Of a stretch of DNA of 6,264 bases, positions 1-5,642 are shown one piece after another. How positions within the stretch are numbered: position 1 is the first letter of the stretch; every line of letters starts with the position of its first letter. Position numbers and translations under genes: made by a program. Under the pieces are notes generated by a model. That model was not told the DNA's origin. It saw nothing but the letters and a program-made list of their open reading frames with translations, and ran no database searches. This DNA comes from CAYMJK01 sp043101635 (GTDB lineage: Bacteria; Planctomycetota; Phycisphaerae; Phycisphaerales; UBA1924): assembly GCA_043101635.1 (NCBI GenBank), contig JBICIE010000326.1, positions 1 to 6,264 of the forward strand, written 5' to 3'.

Positions 1-16
1 TGTGCTCTTCCGATCT
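1..16. other. Sequencing-adapter remnant (Illumina TruSeq end)
   Basis: The first 16 bases, TGTGCTCTTCCGATCT, are the exact reverse complement of the start of the Illumina TruSeq adapter (AGATCGGAAGAGCACA). The match begins at base 1, as expected for untrimmed adapter at a contig end. The stretch is almost certainly not genomic. The last five or so residues of the minus-strand reading frame that crosses it are therefore artificial. Confidence 0.95.
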
Positions 17-539
17 CCCCCACCGCCACCGCCAGCACCACCGCCCCGGCAGTGAACAGGTAGATCGCGTTGACCAGCAGCAGCCCCGCGGCGCCCGCGC
101 TGCGCCGCGTCAGCGAGATGACCTCCGGCTCGCCATCCGCCGGCGCCAGCACGCGGATGTAGCGATACTCCCGGGCCCCGCCGCTCCACCGGTCGGTCTG
201 CAGTTCGGCGCCGGCCCTGCTGCGCTCAAAGCGCCGCAGCACCCGGCGCAGCGGCGGATCCTCCTCGGCATCCCGCCGAGCCTCGGCCAGTGTCATCCGC
301 TCGGCCGTGAGCCCCGCGTGCTCACGCGGCCCCGAAGCGCGGGCGGCGCCCGCATCCAGTGCGGCGTCATCCAGCCGCACCCAGATCGCCGCGAGCTGGC
401 GCGACTGCTCCAGTTGCCCCGCCGTCACCAGCCCCGCCATCCGGAACCATGGCACGCTCATCGCCGCCACCACGATCAGCACGATCGCAAGGCCAAACCA
501 GGCAAGCGACTTGTCCGCCAGCGGAATCCCGCGCCACAT
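17..539 (-). CDS. Two-helix membrane sensor protein, N-terminal part (possibly sensor histidine kinase), truncated by contig end
   Basis: An open frame runs from ATG (539-537) to the contig end, giving about 174 genuine codons. The protein begins MWRGIPLADKSLAWFG and has a first transmembrane segment at about residues 12-30. A hydrophilic stretch of about 115 residues follows, rich in Arg, Glu and Ala and presumably outside the membrane. A second hydrophobic segment lies at about residues 148-174, where the sequence stops. Helix, extracytoplasmic domain, helix is the usual front end of sensor histidine kinases, chemoreceptors and GGDEF proteins. The opening residues remind me of planctomycete sensor kinases, but no kinase, HAMP or PAS domain is present to prove it. 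This frame is chosen over the overlapping frame of 367-582 because it has ordered hydrophobic segments and G/C-ending codons throughout. No Shine-Dalgarno is seen; a TATACT box lies 6 nt upstream of the start. It is divergent from miaB. Confidence 0.7.
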
Positions 540-545
540 GCCGGA

Positions 546-551
546 AGTATA
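546..551 (-). promoter_or_regulatory. Putative -10 box (TATACT) for the minus-strand membrane protein gene
   Basis: On the minus strand TATACT (5 of 6 matches to TATAAT) ends 6 nt before the ATG at 539. Transcription would then start at or next to the start codon, giving a leaderless mRNA. This fits the missing Shine-Dalgarno. The best -35 candidate, TTGCGC with an 18-nt spacer, is poor and lies within the repeat region. Confidence 0.4.
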
Positions 552-552
552 C

Positions 553-621
553 AAAGCACAAAACACAAAGCGCAAAGCACACATCGGAGAACCGGACGCC
601 GCCTCCAGACGACCCGGATCA
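553..621. repeat. Imperfect tandem repeat, copy 1
   Basis: This is the first of two copies of an intergenic unit, offset about 81 bp. It begins with an A-rich part holding two CAAAGCACA words (552-560 and 573-581), then a part shared with copy 2: 570-589 is identical to 651-670. A GC-rich part ends in ACGACCCGGATCA. The similarity seems to continue to about 635 (CCCC..GCCGGC). No believable reading frame fits it. Confidence 0.75.
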
Positions 622-640
622 GCCCCGGCCGGCGCTGAAG

Positions 641-699
641 AAAGCACAGAGCGCAAAGCACACATCGGAGGGCCGGACGCCTCCGAACGACCCGGATCA
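641..699. repeat. Imperfect tandem repeat, copy 2
   Basis: This is the second copy of the unit at 553-621. It shares a 20-base identical core (651-670 with 570-589) and the closing ACGACCCGGATCA, but has a shorter A-rich part and a 3-bp deletion in the GC-rich part. Its front, AAAGCACAGAG (641-651), pairs perfectly with 744-754, and CGCAAAGCACA (652-662) pairs perfectly with 754-764. This copy can therefore fold back on the T-rich array downstream. Confidence 0.75.
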
Positions 700-741
700 A
701 CCCCCCAGCCGGCCCCTCACGCCTCGCGCCTCGTGCCTTCC

Positions 742-819
742 TGCTCTGTGCTTTGTGCTTTGCGGCTCTGCTTTGCTGCTTTGTGCTTTCGCCCCGTGCT
801 TTGAGCTTTGTGCTCTTTG
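742..819. repeat. TGTGCTTTG array, inverted relative to the CAAAGCACA repeats
   Basis: This T/G-rich stretch repeats TGTGCTTTG and close variants: exact copies at 748-756 and 754-762, and one-mismatch copies at 782-790 and 795-803, with more CTTTG words to 819. It is the reverse complement of the CAAAGCACA words in 552-662. The intergenic region therefore has A-rich words on its left and T-rich words on its right, facing the divergent genes. Composition differs sharply from the coding DNA around it. Confidence 0.75.
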
Positions 820-833
820 CCTTCCCCCCCGCA

Positions 834-839
834 TAAACT
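834..839 (+). promoter_or_regulatory. Putative -10 box (TAAACT) upstream of miaB
   Basis: TAAACT (4 of 6 to TATAAT) ends 6 nt before the GTG start of miaB at 846, the same spacing as the TATACT box before the divergent gene. No Shine-Dalgarno and no good -35 box can be seen; only C-rich sequence lies between. A leaderless transcript would explain this arrangement, but the match is weak. Confidence 0.3.
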
Positions 840-845
840 CCCCCC

Positions 846-2564
846 GTGCCCGCCCGCTCCGTCTATCTCGAAACCTTCGGCTGCCAGATGAACGAGCTGG
901 ATTCCGAGCTCGTCGCCGGCCAGCTCGCCGCCCTCGGCTACCAGTTCACACCGGACGCCACCGAGGCGGATGTCGTCCTCTACAACACCTGCTCCGTCCG
1001 CGAGCAGGCCGAGCAGAAGGTCTGGAGCCGCCTCGGTGAGATGAAGGCCGTCAAGCGCCGCCGCCCCGACCTGGTCGTCGGCGTCCTCGGCTGCATGGCC
1101 GAGCGCGATGGCGCCGACATGATCCGCCGCTTCCCGGCCGTCGATGTCATGTGCGGCCCCGGCGAACTCGATAAGCTCCCCGGCCTCCTCGACAACGCCG
1201 TCCGCACGCGCGCCTCGATGCTGGCTGACGCCCCCAATGGGCGCGCAGCCGCGTCCATCTCCGCGGCGCAGCTTGCCCTCCAGGGCAACACCTCCCGCCG
1301 CACCGCCACCCTCGCCGCGGCAGAGGACACGCTGGAACTGCTCGACCTCTCCCGAGCTGTCAGCCCCATCGACCCCGCGGGAGGCGCCCGCCGCTCCGCC
1401 TATGTCCGCATCACCCGCGGCTGCAACAAGTTCTGCACCTACTGCGTCGTGCCCTTCACCCGCGGCGCCGAGACCCACCGCCCGCCGGACCACATCGTCG
1501 ATGAGTGCAGGCGCCTCGCCGACGCGGGCGTCATCGAGGTCACGCTCCTCGGCCAGACCGTCAACCACTACCGCTACGAGCACGGGGCGATGGTGTCGGT
1601 CGGCGGTGTGCAGCAGCCGCAGAAGGGGCGCAGCTTCAAGGGCGGCCACCGGCGCGACCCGCTCGCCGGCGCAAGTGTCACGACCTTCGCCGACCTGCTG
1701 CGCCGCATCCACGAGGAAGTCCCCGAGATCCAGCGCCTGCGCTTCGTCACCAGCTACCCCCGCGACTTCGGCGATGATGTCCTCGAAGTCATGCGCGACA
1801 GCCCGCGCATCTGCCGCTACCTGCACGTCCCCGCCCAGAGCGGGTCGGACGCCATGCTGAAGCGCATGAACCGCGGCTACACCGTCGGCGAGTACTTCGA
1901 GTTCCTCGACCGGGCCCGAGCCTTCCTCGACGAGCCGGATAGGGGCCGGCCGCTGTCGCTCTCCGGCGACATCATCGTCGGCTTCCCCGGCGAGACCGAT
2001 GCCGACTTCGCCGCCACCGTCGATCTCGTCCAGAAAGCCCGCTACAAGAACTGCTTCATTTTCAAGTACTCGCCGCGCCCGGGGACCGTGGCGTACGACC
2101 GCATTCCCGATGACATCCCCGAGTACATCAAACGCCAGCGCAACAACGACCTGCTCGCCGTGCAGGCCCGGATCAGCGACGAGATCGGCCAGGAGCAGGT
2201 CGGTCGCACCTTCGATGTCATGGTCGAGGGCTACAGCCAGAAGGAACTGAAGCGCCGCGGCATGACCAAGGGCCAGATCCGAGCGTCGGAAGCGGTCGCA
2301 GGCGCCGGCGCCGTCACGCTGACCGTCGGCGGCGCCGCCCCTCACGGCTCCTCACCGATGGGTGGGGCGGGTTTCCAACCCGCCGACGGCGCCCCCCCAT
2401 TGCTCCACACCCCCACAGTCCAACTCTCCGGCCGCACCGACGGCGATTTGATCGTCTTCCTCGAAGCCCCAACTGACACCGGCCCCGAAGACCTGATCGG
2501 CCGCATCGTCCCGGTCCGCATCACCAGCGCCGACCGACTGAGTCTATTCGGTGAAGTCGTGTGA
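846..2564 (+). CDS. miaB: tRNA-2-methylthio-N6-dimethylallyladenosine synthase MiaB, extended form
   Basis: Radical-SAM enzyme that adds a methylthio group to i6A37 of tRNAs reading UNN codons; cytoplasmic. The N-terminal MTTase domain (about 5-120) has its three cluster cysteines at C13 (FGCQMN), C49 (YNTCSVRE) and C83 (LGCMAE). The radical-SAM CxxxCxxC is C193/C197/C200 (RGCNKFCTYC), and LLGQTVN is at 234-240. A TRAM domain starts near 452 and ends with SLFGEV. At 572 residues it exceeds the usual 440-480. The extra length lies in a linker (about 125-183), an insertion after the LGQxVN motif (about 246-279) and one inside TRAM (about 470-525) that holds a palindromic element. The GTG start at 846 is right because the family N-terminus follows at once. 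The 3' end overlaps the next gene by GTGA. MiaB is preferred over MtaB or RimO because of the FGCQMN and CNKFCTYCVVP motifs. Confidence 0.95.
   Translation: MPARSVYLETFGCQMNELDSELVAGQLAALGYQFTPDATEADVVLYNTCSVREQAEQKVWSRLGEMKAVKRRRPDLVVGVLGCMAERDGADMIRRFPAVDVMCGPGELDKLPGLLDNAVRTRASMLADAPNGRAAASISAAQLALQGNTSRRTATLAAAEDTLELLDLSRAVSPIDPAGGARRSAYVRITRGCNKFCTYCVVPFTRGAETHRPPDHIVDECRRLADAGVIEVTLLGQTVNHYRYEHGAMVSVGGVQQPQKGRSFKGGHRRDPLAGASVTTFADLLRRIHEEVPEIQRLRFVTSYPRDFGDDVLEVMRDSPRICRYLHVPAQSGSDAMLKRMNRGYTVGEYFEFLDRARAFLDEPDRGRPLSLSGDIIVGFPGETDADFAATVDLVQKARYKNCFIFKYSPRPGTVAYDRIPDDIPEYIKRQRNNDLLAVQARISDEIGQEQVGRTFDVMVEGYSQKELKRRGMTKGQIRASEAVAGAGAVTLTVGGAAPHGSSPMGGAGFQPADGAPPLLHTPTVQLSGRTDGDLIVFLEAPTDTGPEDLIGRIVPVRITSADRLSLFGEVV
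2358..2400. repeat. Palindromic (REP-like) element inserted in frame within miaB
   Basis: GGCGGGTT (2366-2373) and AACCCGCC (2377-2384) form a perfect 8-bp stem with a 3-nt loop. The flanks ATGGG (2358-2362) and CCCAT (2396-2400) are also complementary and seem to bound the element. It encodes MGGAGFQPADGAPP at residues 505-518 of MiaB, within a ~55-residue segment absent from ordinary TRAM domains. Dispersed palindromes with a GGCGGGTTNNNAACCCGCC-type core are familiar to me from planctomycete intergenic DNA; that is recollection, not a search result. Confidence 0.6.
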
Positions 2565-3379
2565 GCGCTCCCGACGCAAGTGCGCGACCTGCCCTCACCA
2601 TCCTCGCCGCCTTCACCTTCGGCCTTGCCCTGGCCGTCCACCGCGGTCGAATCCCTGGCTACGTCGACCTGTACCGTGCCCCACTCGCCAGACTCGACCA
2701 ACTCATCATCTGGACGATCGTCGCCCTCGTGTGCGTGTGGCTGCTCCGGCGGACCTCGCCGCGCCGGGCGATCAGCAACTTCTGCCTCACGCGCCCGCCC
2801 CTGCGCCCGCTCCTCTTTGCCGCCATCAGCGCCCTCCCCATGTTCATCGCCAGCGCCGCCACGGGCGCGTGGCGCCTGAGCGCGCCCGACGAGACCATCG
2901 CCAGCCTGCTCGCCATCCTCTGGTTGGGCGCCATCGTCGCCCCCTTCGCCGAGGAGATCTTCTTCCGCGGCTTCGCCTTCGGCGAACTCGTGCGCACGGC
3001 CCGCTGGGGCTTCTGGCCCGCGGCGATCGTCACGGGCCTCATCTTCGGCGCGGTCCACTTTTTCGGCGCCATCGGGCGCGAGAGCCTCGCCGGCGCCCTC
3101 GGCGTCGTCGCCATCACCGCCGTCGGCGGCGCGTGGTACGCCTGGCTCTACCTGCGCTGGAACTTCAACCTCTGGGTCCCGATCTTCCTGCACGCCCTGA
3201 TGAATGCGCCATGGATCCTCTTCGTCGTCGATGACACCGCGCTTGGAACATGGACCGCCAACGCCGGCCGCGCCGGAACCATCGCCATCGCGACGCTGCT
3301 GACGCTGTTCGGCGCCAGGTCCCGCTGGCTGCGCCCGCTGGCGCCACCGAATGCGGCGCCAACTGTCCCGGCGAGTTGA
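2561..3379 (+). CDS. CPBP-family intramembrane glutamic endopeptidase (CAAX protease-like)
   Basis: Integral membrane protein of 272 residues with several hydrophobic segments and the three conserved motifs of the CPBP (Abi/CAAX protease, PF02517) family. These are E131-E132-x-x-x-R136 (EEIFFR), H166 (IFGAVHF), and H211-x-x-x-N215 (LHALMN). The glutamate and histidines form the expected active site inside the membrane, so it should be an active protease. Family members process prenylated proteins, bacteriocin precursors or other membrane substrates; its own substrate cannot be read from the sequence. The GTG start overlaps the miaB stop as GTGA, which indicates translational coupling. GGTGA at 2549-2553 could serve as a Shine-Dalgarno. 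Length is ordinary for the family. Confidence 0.88.
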   Translation: MSAPDASARPALTILAAFTFGLALAVHRGRIPGYVDLYRAPLARLDQLIIWTIVALVCVWLLRRTSPRRAISNFCLTRPPLRPLLFAAISALPMFIASAATGAWRLSAPDETIASLLAILWLGAIVAPFAEEIFFRGFAFGELVRTARWGFWPAAIVTGLIFGAVHFFGAIGRESLAGALGVVAITAVGGAWYAWLYLRWNFNLWVPIFLHALMNAPWILFVVDDTALGTWTANAGRAGTIAIATLLTLFGARSRWLRPLAPPNAAPTVPAS

Positions 3380-3433
3380 CCCGCCATCGATTTCGCTGGA
3401 ACTGCGAACGCCTCCAAGCCCAATATCCCTTCA

Positions 3434-4039
3434 ATGGCTCTCACCCGGCCACGCCGGCTCCTCCTCGCCGCAACACTTACGCTCGGCGCCGTGTTCCTCC
3501 TCGCCTTCTGCGTCGGCCCGCCCTGGTACTACGTCGACAAGTACGCCCCCGCCGCCGTCACCGGGCGCCCCACCGCCTTCCCCGCGCTCCTCGTCCCCGA
3601 GCGCCAGGTCGAGCCCCACACCTGCGGCCTGCACACGCTCTCATCCATCTACCGCGCCTACGGCCTGGATGCCGAGGCACAGGATCTGCGCTTCCGCCTC
3701 GGCACGGACAAGCCCTTCAGCAACTTCCTCGCCGACTCGGCCGGCACGATCCATCCCGACATGCTCCGCGTCCTGCACCAGGACGGCTTCCAGACCGAAC
3801 TGCTCTTCCCGGGCGCATCGGAGACGCCGGCGCGCCTCAGCGAGCATCTCCAGCGCGGGCACGTCGCCGCCGCCTTGACGAAGGTCAGCGAGTTCCACTG
3901 GGTCGGCCTTTCGCGGGCCGCCGATGGCCGCCTGCGAGTCTGCGACTCCCTCGTTGAGCGACCCTACGAGCGCGATCAGGCCGACTACCTCCGCGCCGGC
4001 GTCTACTCGCTGATTCTGATCTCGCCCCAGAGCCCGTAG
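3434..4039 (+). CDS. Membrane-anchored C39-like cysteine peptidase
   Basis: Protein of 201 residues with an N-terminal signal anchor (about 8-28, LLLAATLTLGAVFLLAF after an RPRR positive patch), so the rest should face the periplasm. The pattern matches papain-like peptidases of the C39/C39-like group. Q58 lies six residues before C64 in EPHTCGLHTLSSIYRAYGL (oxyanion glutamine and nucleophile). H155 in FHWVGL and D171 in VCDS complete the triad. The middle segment DMLRVLHQDGFQTELL resembles the helix and strand that follow in C39 domains. No ABC-transporter region is attached, so it is a free-standing peptidase. It starts 54 bp after the CPBP gene in the same direction and probably belongs to the same transcript. 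No clear Shine-Dalgarno is seen. Substrate unknown. Confidence 0.72.
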   Translation: MALTRPRRLLLAATLTLGAVFLLAFCVGPPWYYVDKYAPAAVTGRPTAFPALLVPERQVEPHTCGLHTLSSIYRAYGLDAEAQDLRFRLGTDKPFSNFLADSAGTIHPDMLRVLHQDGFQTELLFPGASETPARLSEHLQRGHVAAALTKVSEFHWVGLSRAADGRLRVCDSLVERPYERDQADYLRAGVYSLILISPQSP

Positions 4040-4162
4040 GCGAGCGCGGCCGGCGCCCCCCTCGATGGCAAGCCAACGCGGCTGGGCGCGGCCGCTCGGT
4101 CGGCGATGCGCCCGTGAGACGCCCGCCGAGCGCCGAAGAATTCAACAAGTTGCCGCCCCTCG

Positions 4163-4176
4163 TGAAGGGCCCTTCA
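4163..4176. promoter_or_regulatory. Perfect 14-bp palindrome, possible operator
   Basis: TGAAGGGCCCTTCA is a perfect palindrome with no spacer. It lies 46 bp upstream of the TTGACA box in front of the secreted-protein gene. A dyad at this place could bind a dimeric regulator. There is only one copy in the window, so its function is an inference. Confidence 0.3.
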
Positions 4177-4221
4177 TCGATCGGCCGCCGCGCTCGCGGT
4201 TCTTGCTCCACGAAATTGCCT

Positions 4222-4250
4222 TGACAGTGCATCGGCGAACCCGGAGGATC
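4222..4250 (+). promoter_or_regulatory. Putative promoter for the dockerin-protein gene
   Basis: TTGACA (4222-4227) is a perfect sigma-70 -35 box. With a 17-nt spacer the -10 would be GAGGAT (4245-4250), only 3 of 6 matches. The promoter is therefore plausible but not well formed and may need an activator. It would give a 5' leader of roughly 75 nt. Confidence 0.4.
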
Positions 4251-4320
4251 GAAGGCGCACACGACTCCGGCGATCGAGCCTGGGGCGCGCCCGCTGCGCC
4301 CGTCGCCGGACCGACCGAGA

Positions 4321-4326
4321 GAGGAG
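4321..4326 (+). promoter_or_regulatory. Strong Shine-Dalgarno (GAGGAG)
   Basis: GAGGAG lies 7 nt before the ATG at 4334 and fixes that start. It is the only clear Shine-Dalgarno sequence in the window and contrasts with the miaB and divergent-gene starts, which have none. Confidence 0.75.
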
Positions 4327-4333
4327 TAATCCG

Positions 4334-5464
4334 ATGCGCGTGCAACCCTGCCCGATCCGCACCCTCGCCAGCGCCGCGGCACTGGCCCTGTTCGCCGGCG
4401 CCGCCGCGGCACAGCCCGGGGCCCCGGCCTTCGGCGTGCATTTCGACGACTGCGTCACCGGCGATAACGAGTTCCGCTCCGGCGGGTCGCTGTGGTGGGA
4501 TGTCGACCCCGGCTGCGACATCTACCAGCAGGACCTGTACGAGCGTCCGCTGACCCAGGAGTTCCAGTTCGTCGACATGCGGTACGCCGCCAAGGAGTAC
4601 TTCGAGTACCTCGATATCGAGCGCATCAGCGCCGGGTTCGACTTCGACTACCTGTACGTCGCCATCGACCTGTACGGGCGCGACAACGTCACCAGCGACG
4701 GCAGCCGCATCGAAGTCGGCATGGCGGAGCGCTACGGCTTCCGCATCAGCGCCGATCCGGACGGGCGCAACGGCATCCTGCTCGTGTCGGATCAGCCGGA
4801 GTTGAAGACCTCCCCGCCGACGCGCTGGGGCACGACCGGTGTCTTCGGCTATCGCGACACCGATGGCGATGTGGGCGGCGCTGCCGACTCCGGTCCCACC
4901 GGCCTGCTGGTCACCAAGACGGACAACCCGGATGAGGAGGACGGCCTGAACGGCTACGACCAGGTCTTCATCTCCGACGGGCGCCTGGACAGCGGCCCGA
5001 CCGTGCTCTGGACCCGCCTGCGCCCCGGCGATGACACCGTCGTCGAGTTTGCCCTTGACTACAAGGCCGTCGGCTTCACAATCGATGACCTGCGCCGCCT
5101 CGGCTACTTCGACCTGGAGGCCGTCAAGGGCGGCCCCAAGGACCCGCAGAACTACCTCTGGAACGACAAGTACACCGGCGAGGAAGCCGGCTCGCCAAAC
5201 CCCGGCCCCGGCGGTCTGTCCGAGTTCGGGACGCAGGGTCTGGAGAACATCTACGAACTCGACACCGTCCGGGCCGGCCCCATCGTGGATGCCGGCTGCT
5301 ACGCCGACTGCGATGGCAACGGGGCGCTCGACTTCTTCGACTTCCTCTGCTTCCAGAGCGCCTTCGCCGCCGGCGACTTCTACGCCGACTGTGACGCCTC
5401 GGGCGCACTTGACTTCTTCGACTTCCTGTGCTTCCAGAACCGCTTCGACGTCGGCTGCCCGTAA
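4334..5464 (+). CDS. Secreted protein with C-terminal GC-type dockerin tail
   Basis: Protein of 376 residues with a clear signal peptide (RVQPCPIRTLASAAALALF, likely cut after AAAA at 26, before QPG). The mature body is acidic and rich in Asp, Gly and Tyr. It includes YLYVAIDLYG and VVEFALDY strands, suggesting a beta-sandwich of DOMON/CBM9-like type; I do not recognise a named family. The tail (322-376) has two 27-residue repeats, ADCDGNGALDFFDFLCFQ and ADCDASGALDFFDFLCFQ, each an EF-hand-like Ca2+ loop (D-x-D-x-N/S-G) followed by a Cys/Phe helix, closed by GCP. This matches the GC-type dockerin tail of Phycisphaerae, thought to anchor or sort exported proteins. It has its own promoter region and Shine-Dalgarno and is followed by hairpins. 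Function of the body is unknown. Confidence 0.88.
   Translation: MRVQPCPIRTLASAAALALFAGAAAAQPGAPAFGVHFDDCVTGDNEFRSGGSLWWDVDPGCDIYQQDLYERPLTQEFQFVDMRYAAKEYFEYLDIERISAGFDFDYLYVAIDLYGRDNVTSDGSRIEVGMAERYGFRISADPDGRNGILLVSDQPELKTSPPTRWGTTGVFGYRDTDGDVGGAADSGPTGLLVTKTDNPDEEDGLNGYDQVFISDGRLDSGPTVLWTRLRPGDDTVVEFALDYKAVGFTIDDLRRLGYFDLEAVKGGPKDPQNYLWNDKYTGEEAGSPNPGPGGLSEFGTQGLENIYELDTVRAGPIVDAGCYADCDGNGALDFFDFLCFQSAFAAGDFYADCDASGALDFFDFLCFQNRFDVGCP
5297..5461 (+). repeat. Dockerin-tail coding repeat, arm 1 of a convergent pair
   Basis: Encodes the 55-residue tail of the plus-strand secreted protein as two units of 81 nt. For example GACTTCTTCGACTTCCT starts at both 5330 and 5411. By hand alignment it matches the minus-strand tail at 5644-5808 in 37 of 55 residues without gaps. 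At DNA level the two form an imperfect inverted repeat. Confidence 0.8.
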
Positions 5465-5478
5465 ACACGAACCGTGTT
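5464..5478 (+). terminator. Small hairpin directly after the dockerin-protein stop
   Basis: AACACG (5464-5469), loop AAC, CGTGTT (5473-5478): a 6-bp perfect stem that starts on the last base of the TAA stop codon. It is weak alone and has no T-run. With the larger hairpin at 5491 it makes a tandem 3'-end structure. Confidence 0.35.
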
Positions 5479-5490
5479 CGCGCATCGAAC

Positions 5491-5517
5491 GAGGCTCCAC
5501 GCACCGCGTGGAGCCTC
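5491..5517 (+). terminator. Probable transcription terminator hairpin
   Basis: GAGGCTCCACGC (5491-5502), loop ACC, GCGTGGAGCCTC (5506-5517): a perfect 12-bp GC-rich stem followed by TCTCTT. The T content after the stem is low, so termination may be imperfect or factor-assisted. It lies 27 bp past the stop of the secreted-protein gene. Being symmetric, it could also stop transcription from the convergent gene. Confidence 0.7.
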
Positions 5518-5519
5518 TC

Positions 5520-5642
5520 TCTTGCGCGCCGCGCTTCACCCTGCCGCGCATGCTCCCACGACACCAGCAGCGCCCCCGCAAACACAATCGCAAACCCCAC
5601 CAGGCGCCGCCACCCGAACGCCTCCCCAGCAGCGCAGAGCTC
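5520..5642 (-). pseudogene. Possible fossil of a DMT/EamA-type transporter C-terminus
   Basis: On the minus strand, just past the stop of the dockerin gene and in another frame, the DNA reads LCAAGEAFGWRRLVGFAIV followed by FAGALLVSWEHARQGEARR. The pattern L..GE.fgw..L.GF.iv..g.LLvsw with a charged tail is that of the last loop, last helix and tail of EamA/RarD-type permeases. No start precedes it and no stop follows in frame near the expected end, so nothing here can be a working gene. It could be a chance hydrophobic reading. A protein-level search would decide. Confidence 0.35.

Larger units (their letters stand above)
4040..4333. other. Intergenic region upstream of the secreted protein gene
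   Basis: No believable gene lies here; the plus-strand open frame that crosses it (4065-4553) is arginine/proline-rich and runs out of frame into the next gene. No strong terminator follows the C39-like gene. The second half holds a perfect palindrome, a TTGACA box and a Shine-Dalgarno, each listed separately. Confidence 0.6.

Noticed and set aside
553..715. CRISPR array
   Set aside because: Only two diverged copies about 81 bp apart, with similarity running through what would be the spacer.
307..1039. Plus-strand open frames through the intergenic repeat region
   Set aside because: Their residues are translations of the CAAAGCACA repeats and of the antisense of the membrane-protein gene; no start context or family features.
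717..2345. 542-residue open frame antisense to miaB
   Set aside because: It mirrors miaB codon use (strings of A, G, D, E and V from GC-rich DNA), has no recognisable motif, and miaB is certain.
2342..3193. 283-residue minus-strand frame antisense to the CPBP gene
   Set aside because: Charged low-complexity Asp/Glu/Gly/Arg shadow; the plus strand has all three CPBP motifs.
3434..4039. Bacteriocin ABC-transporter peptidase (full C39 exporter)
   Set aside because: The protein ends after the peptidase-like domain; there are no six-helix or ATPase regions.
4065..4553. 162-residue plus-strand open frame before the secreted protein
   Set aside because: Arginine/proline-rich, overlaps the signal-peptide gene out of frame, no Shine-Dalgarno.
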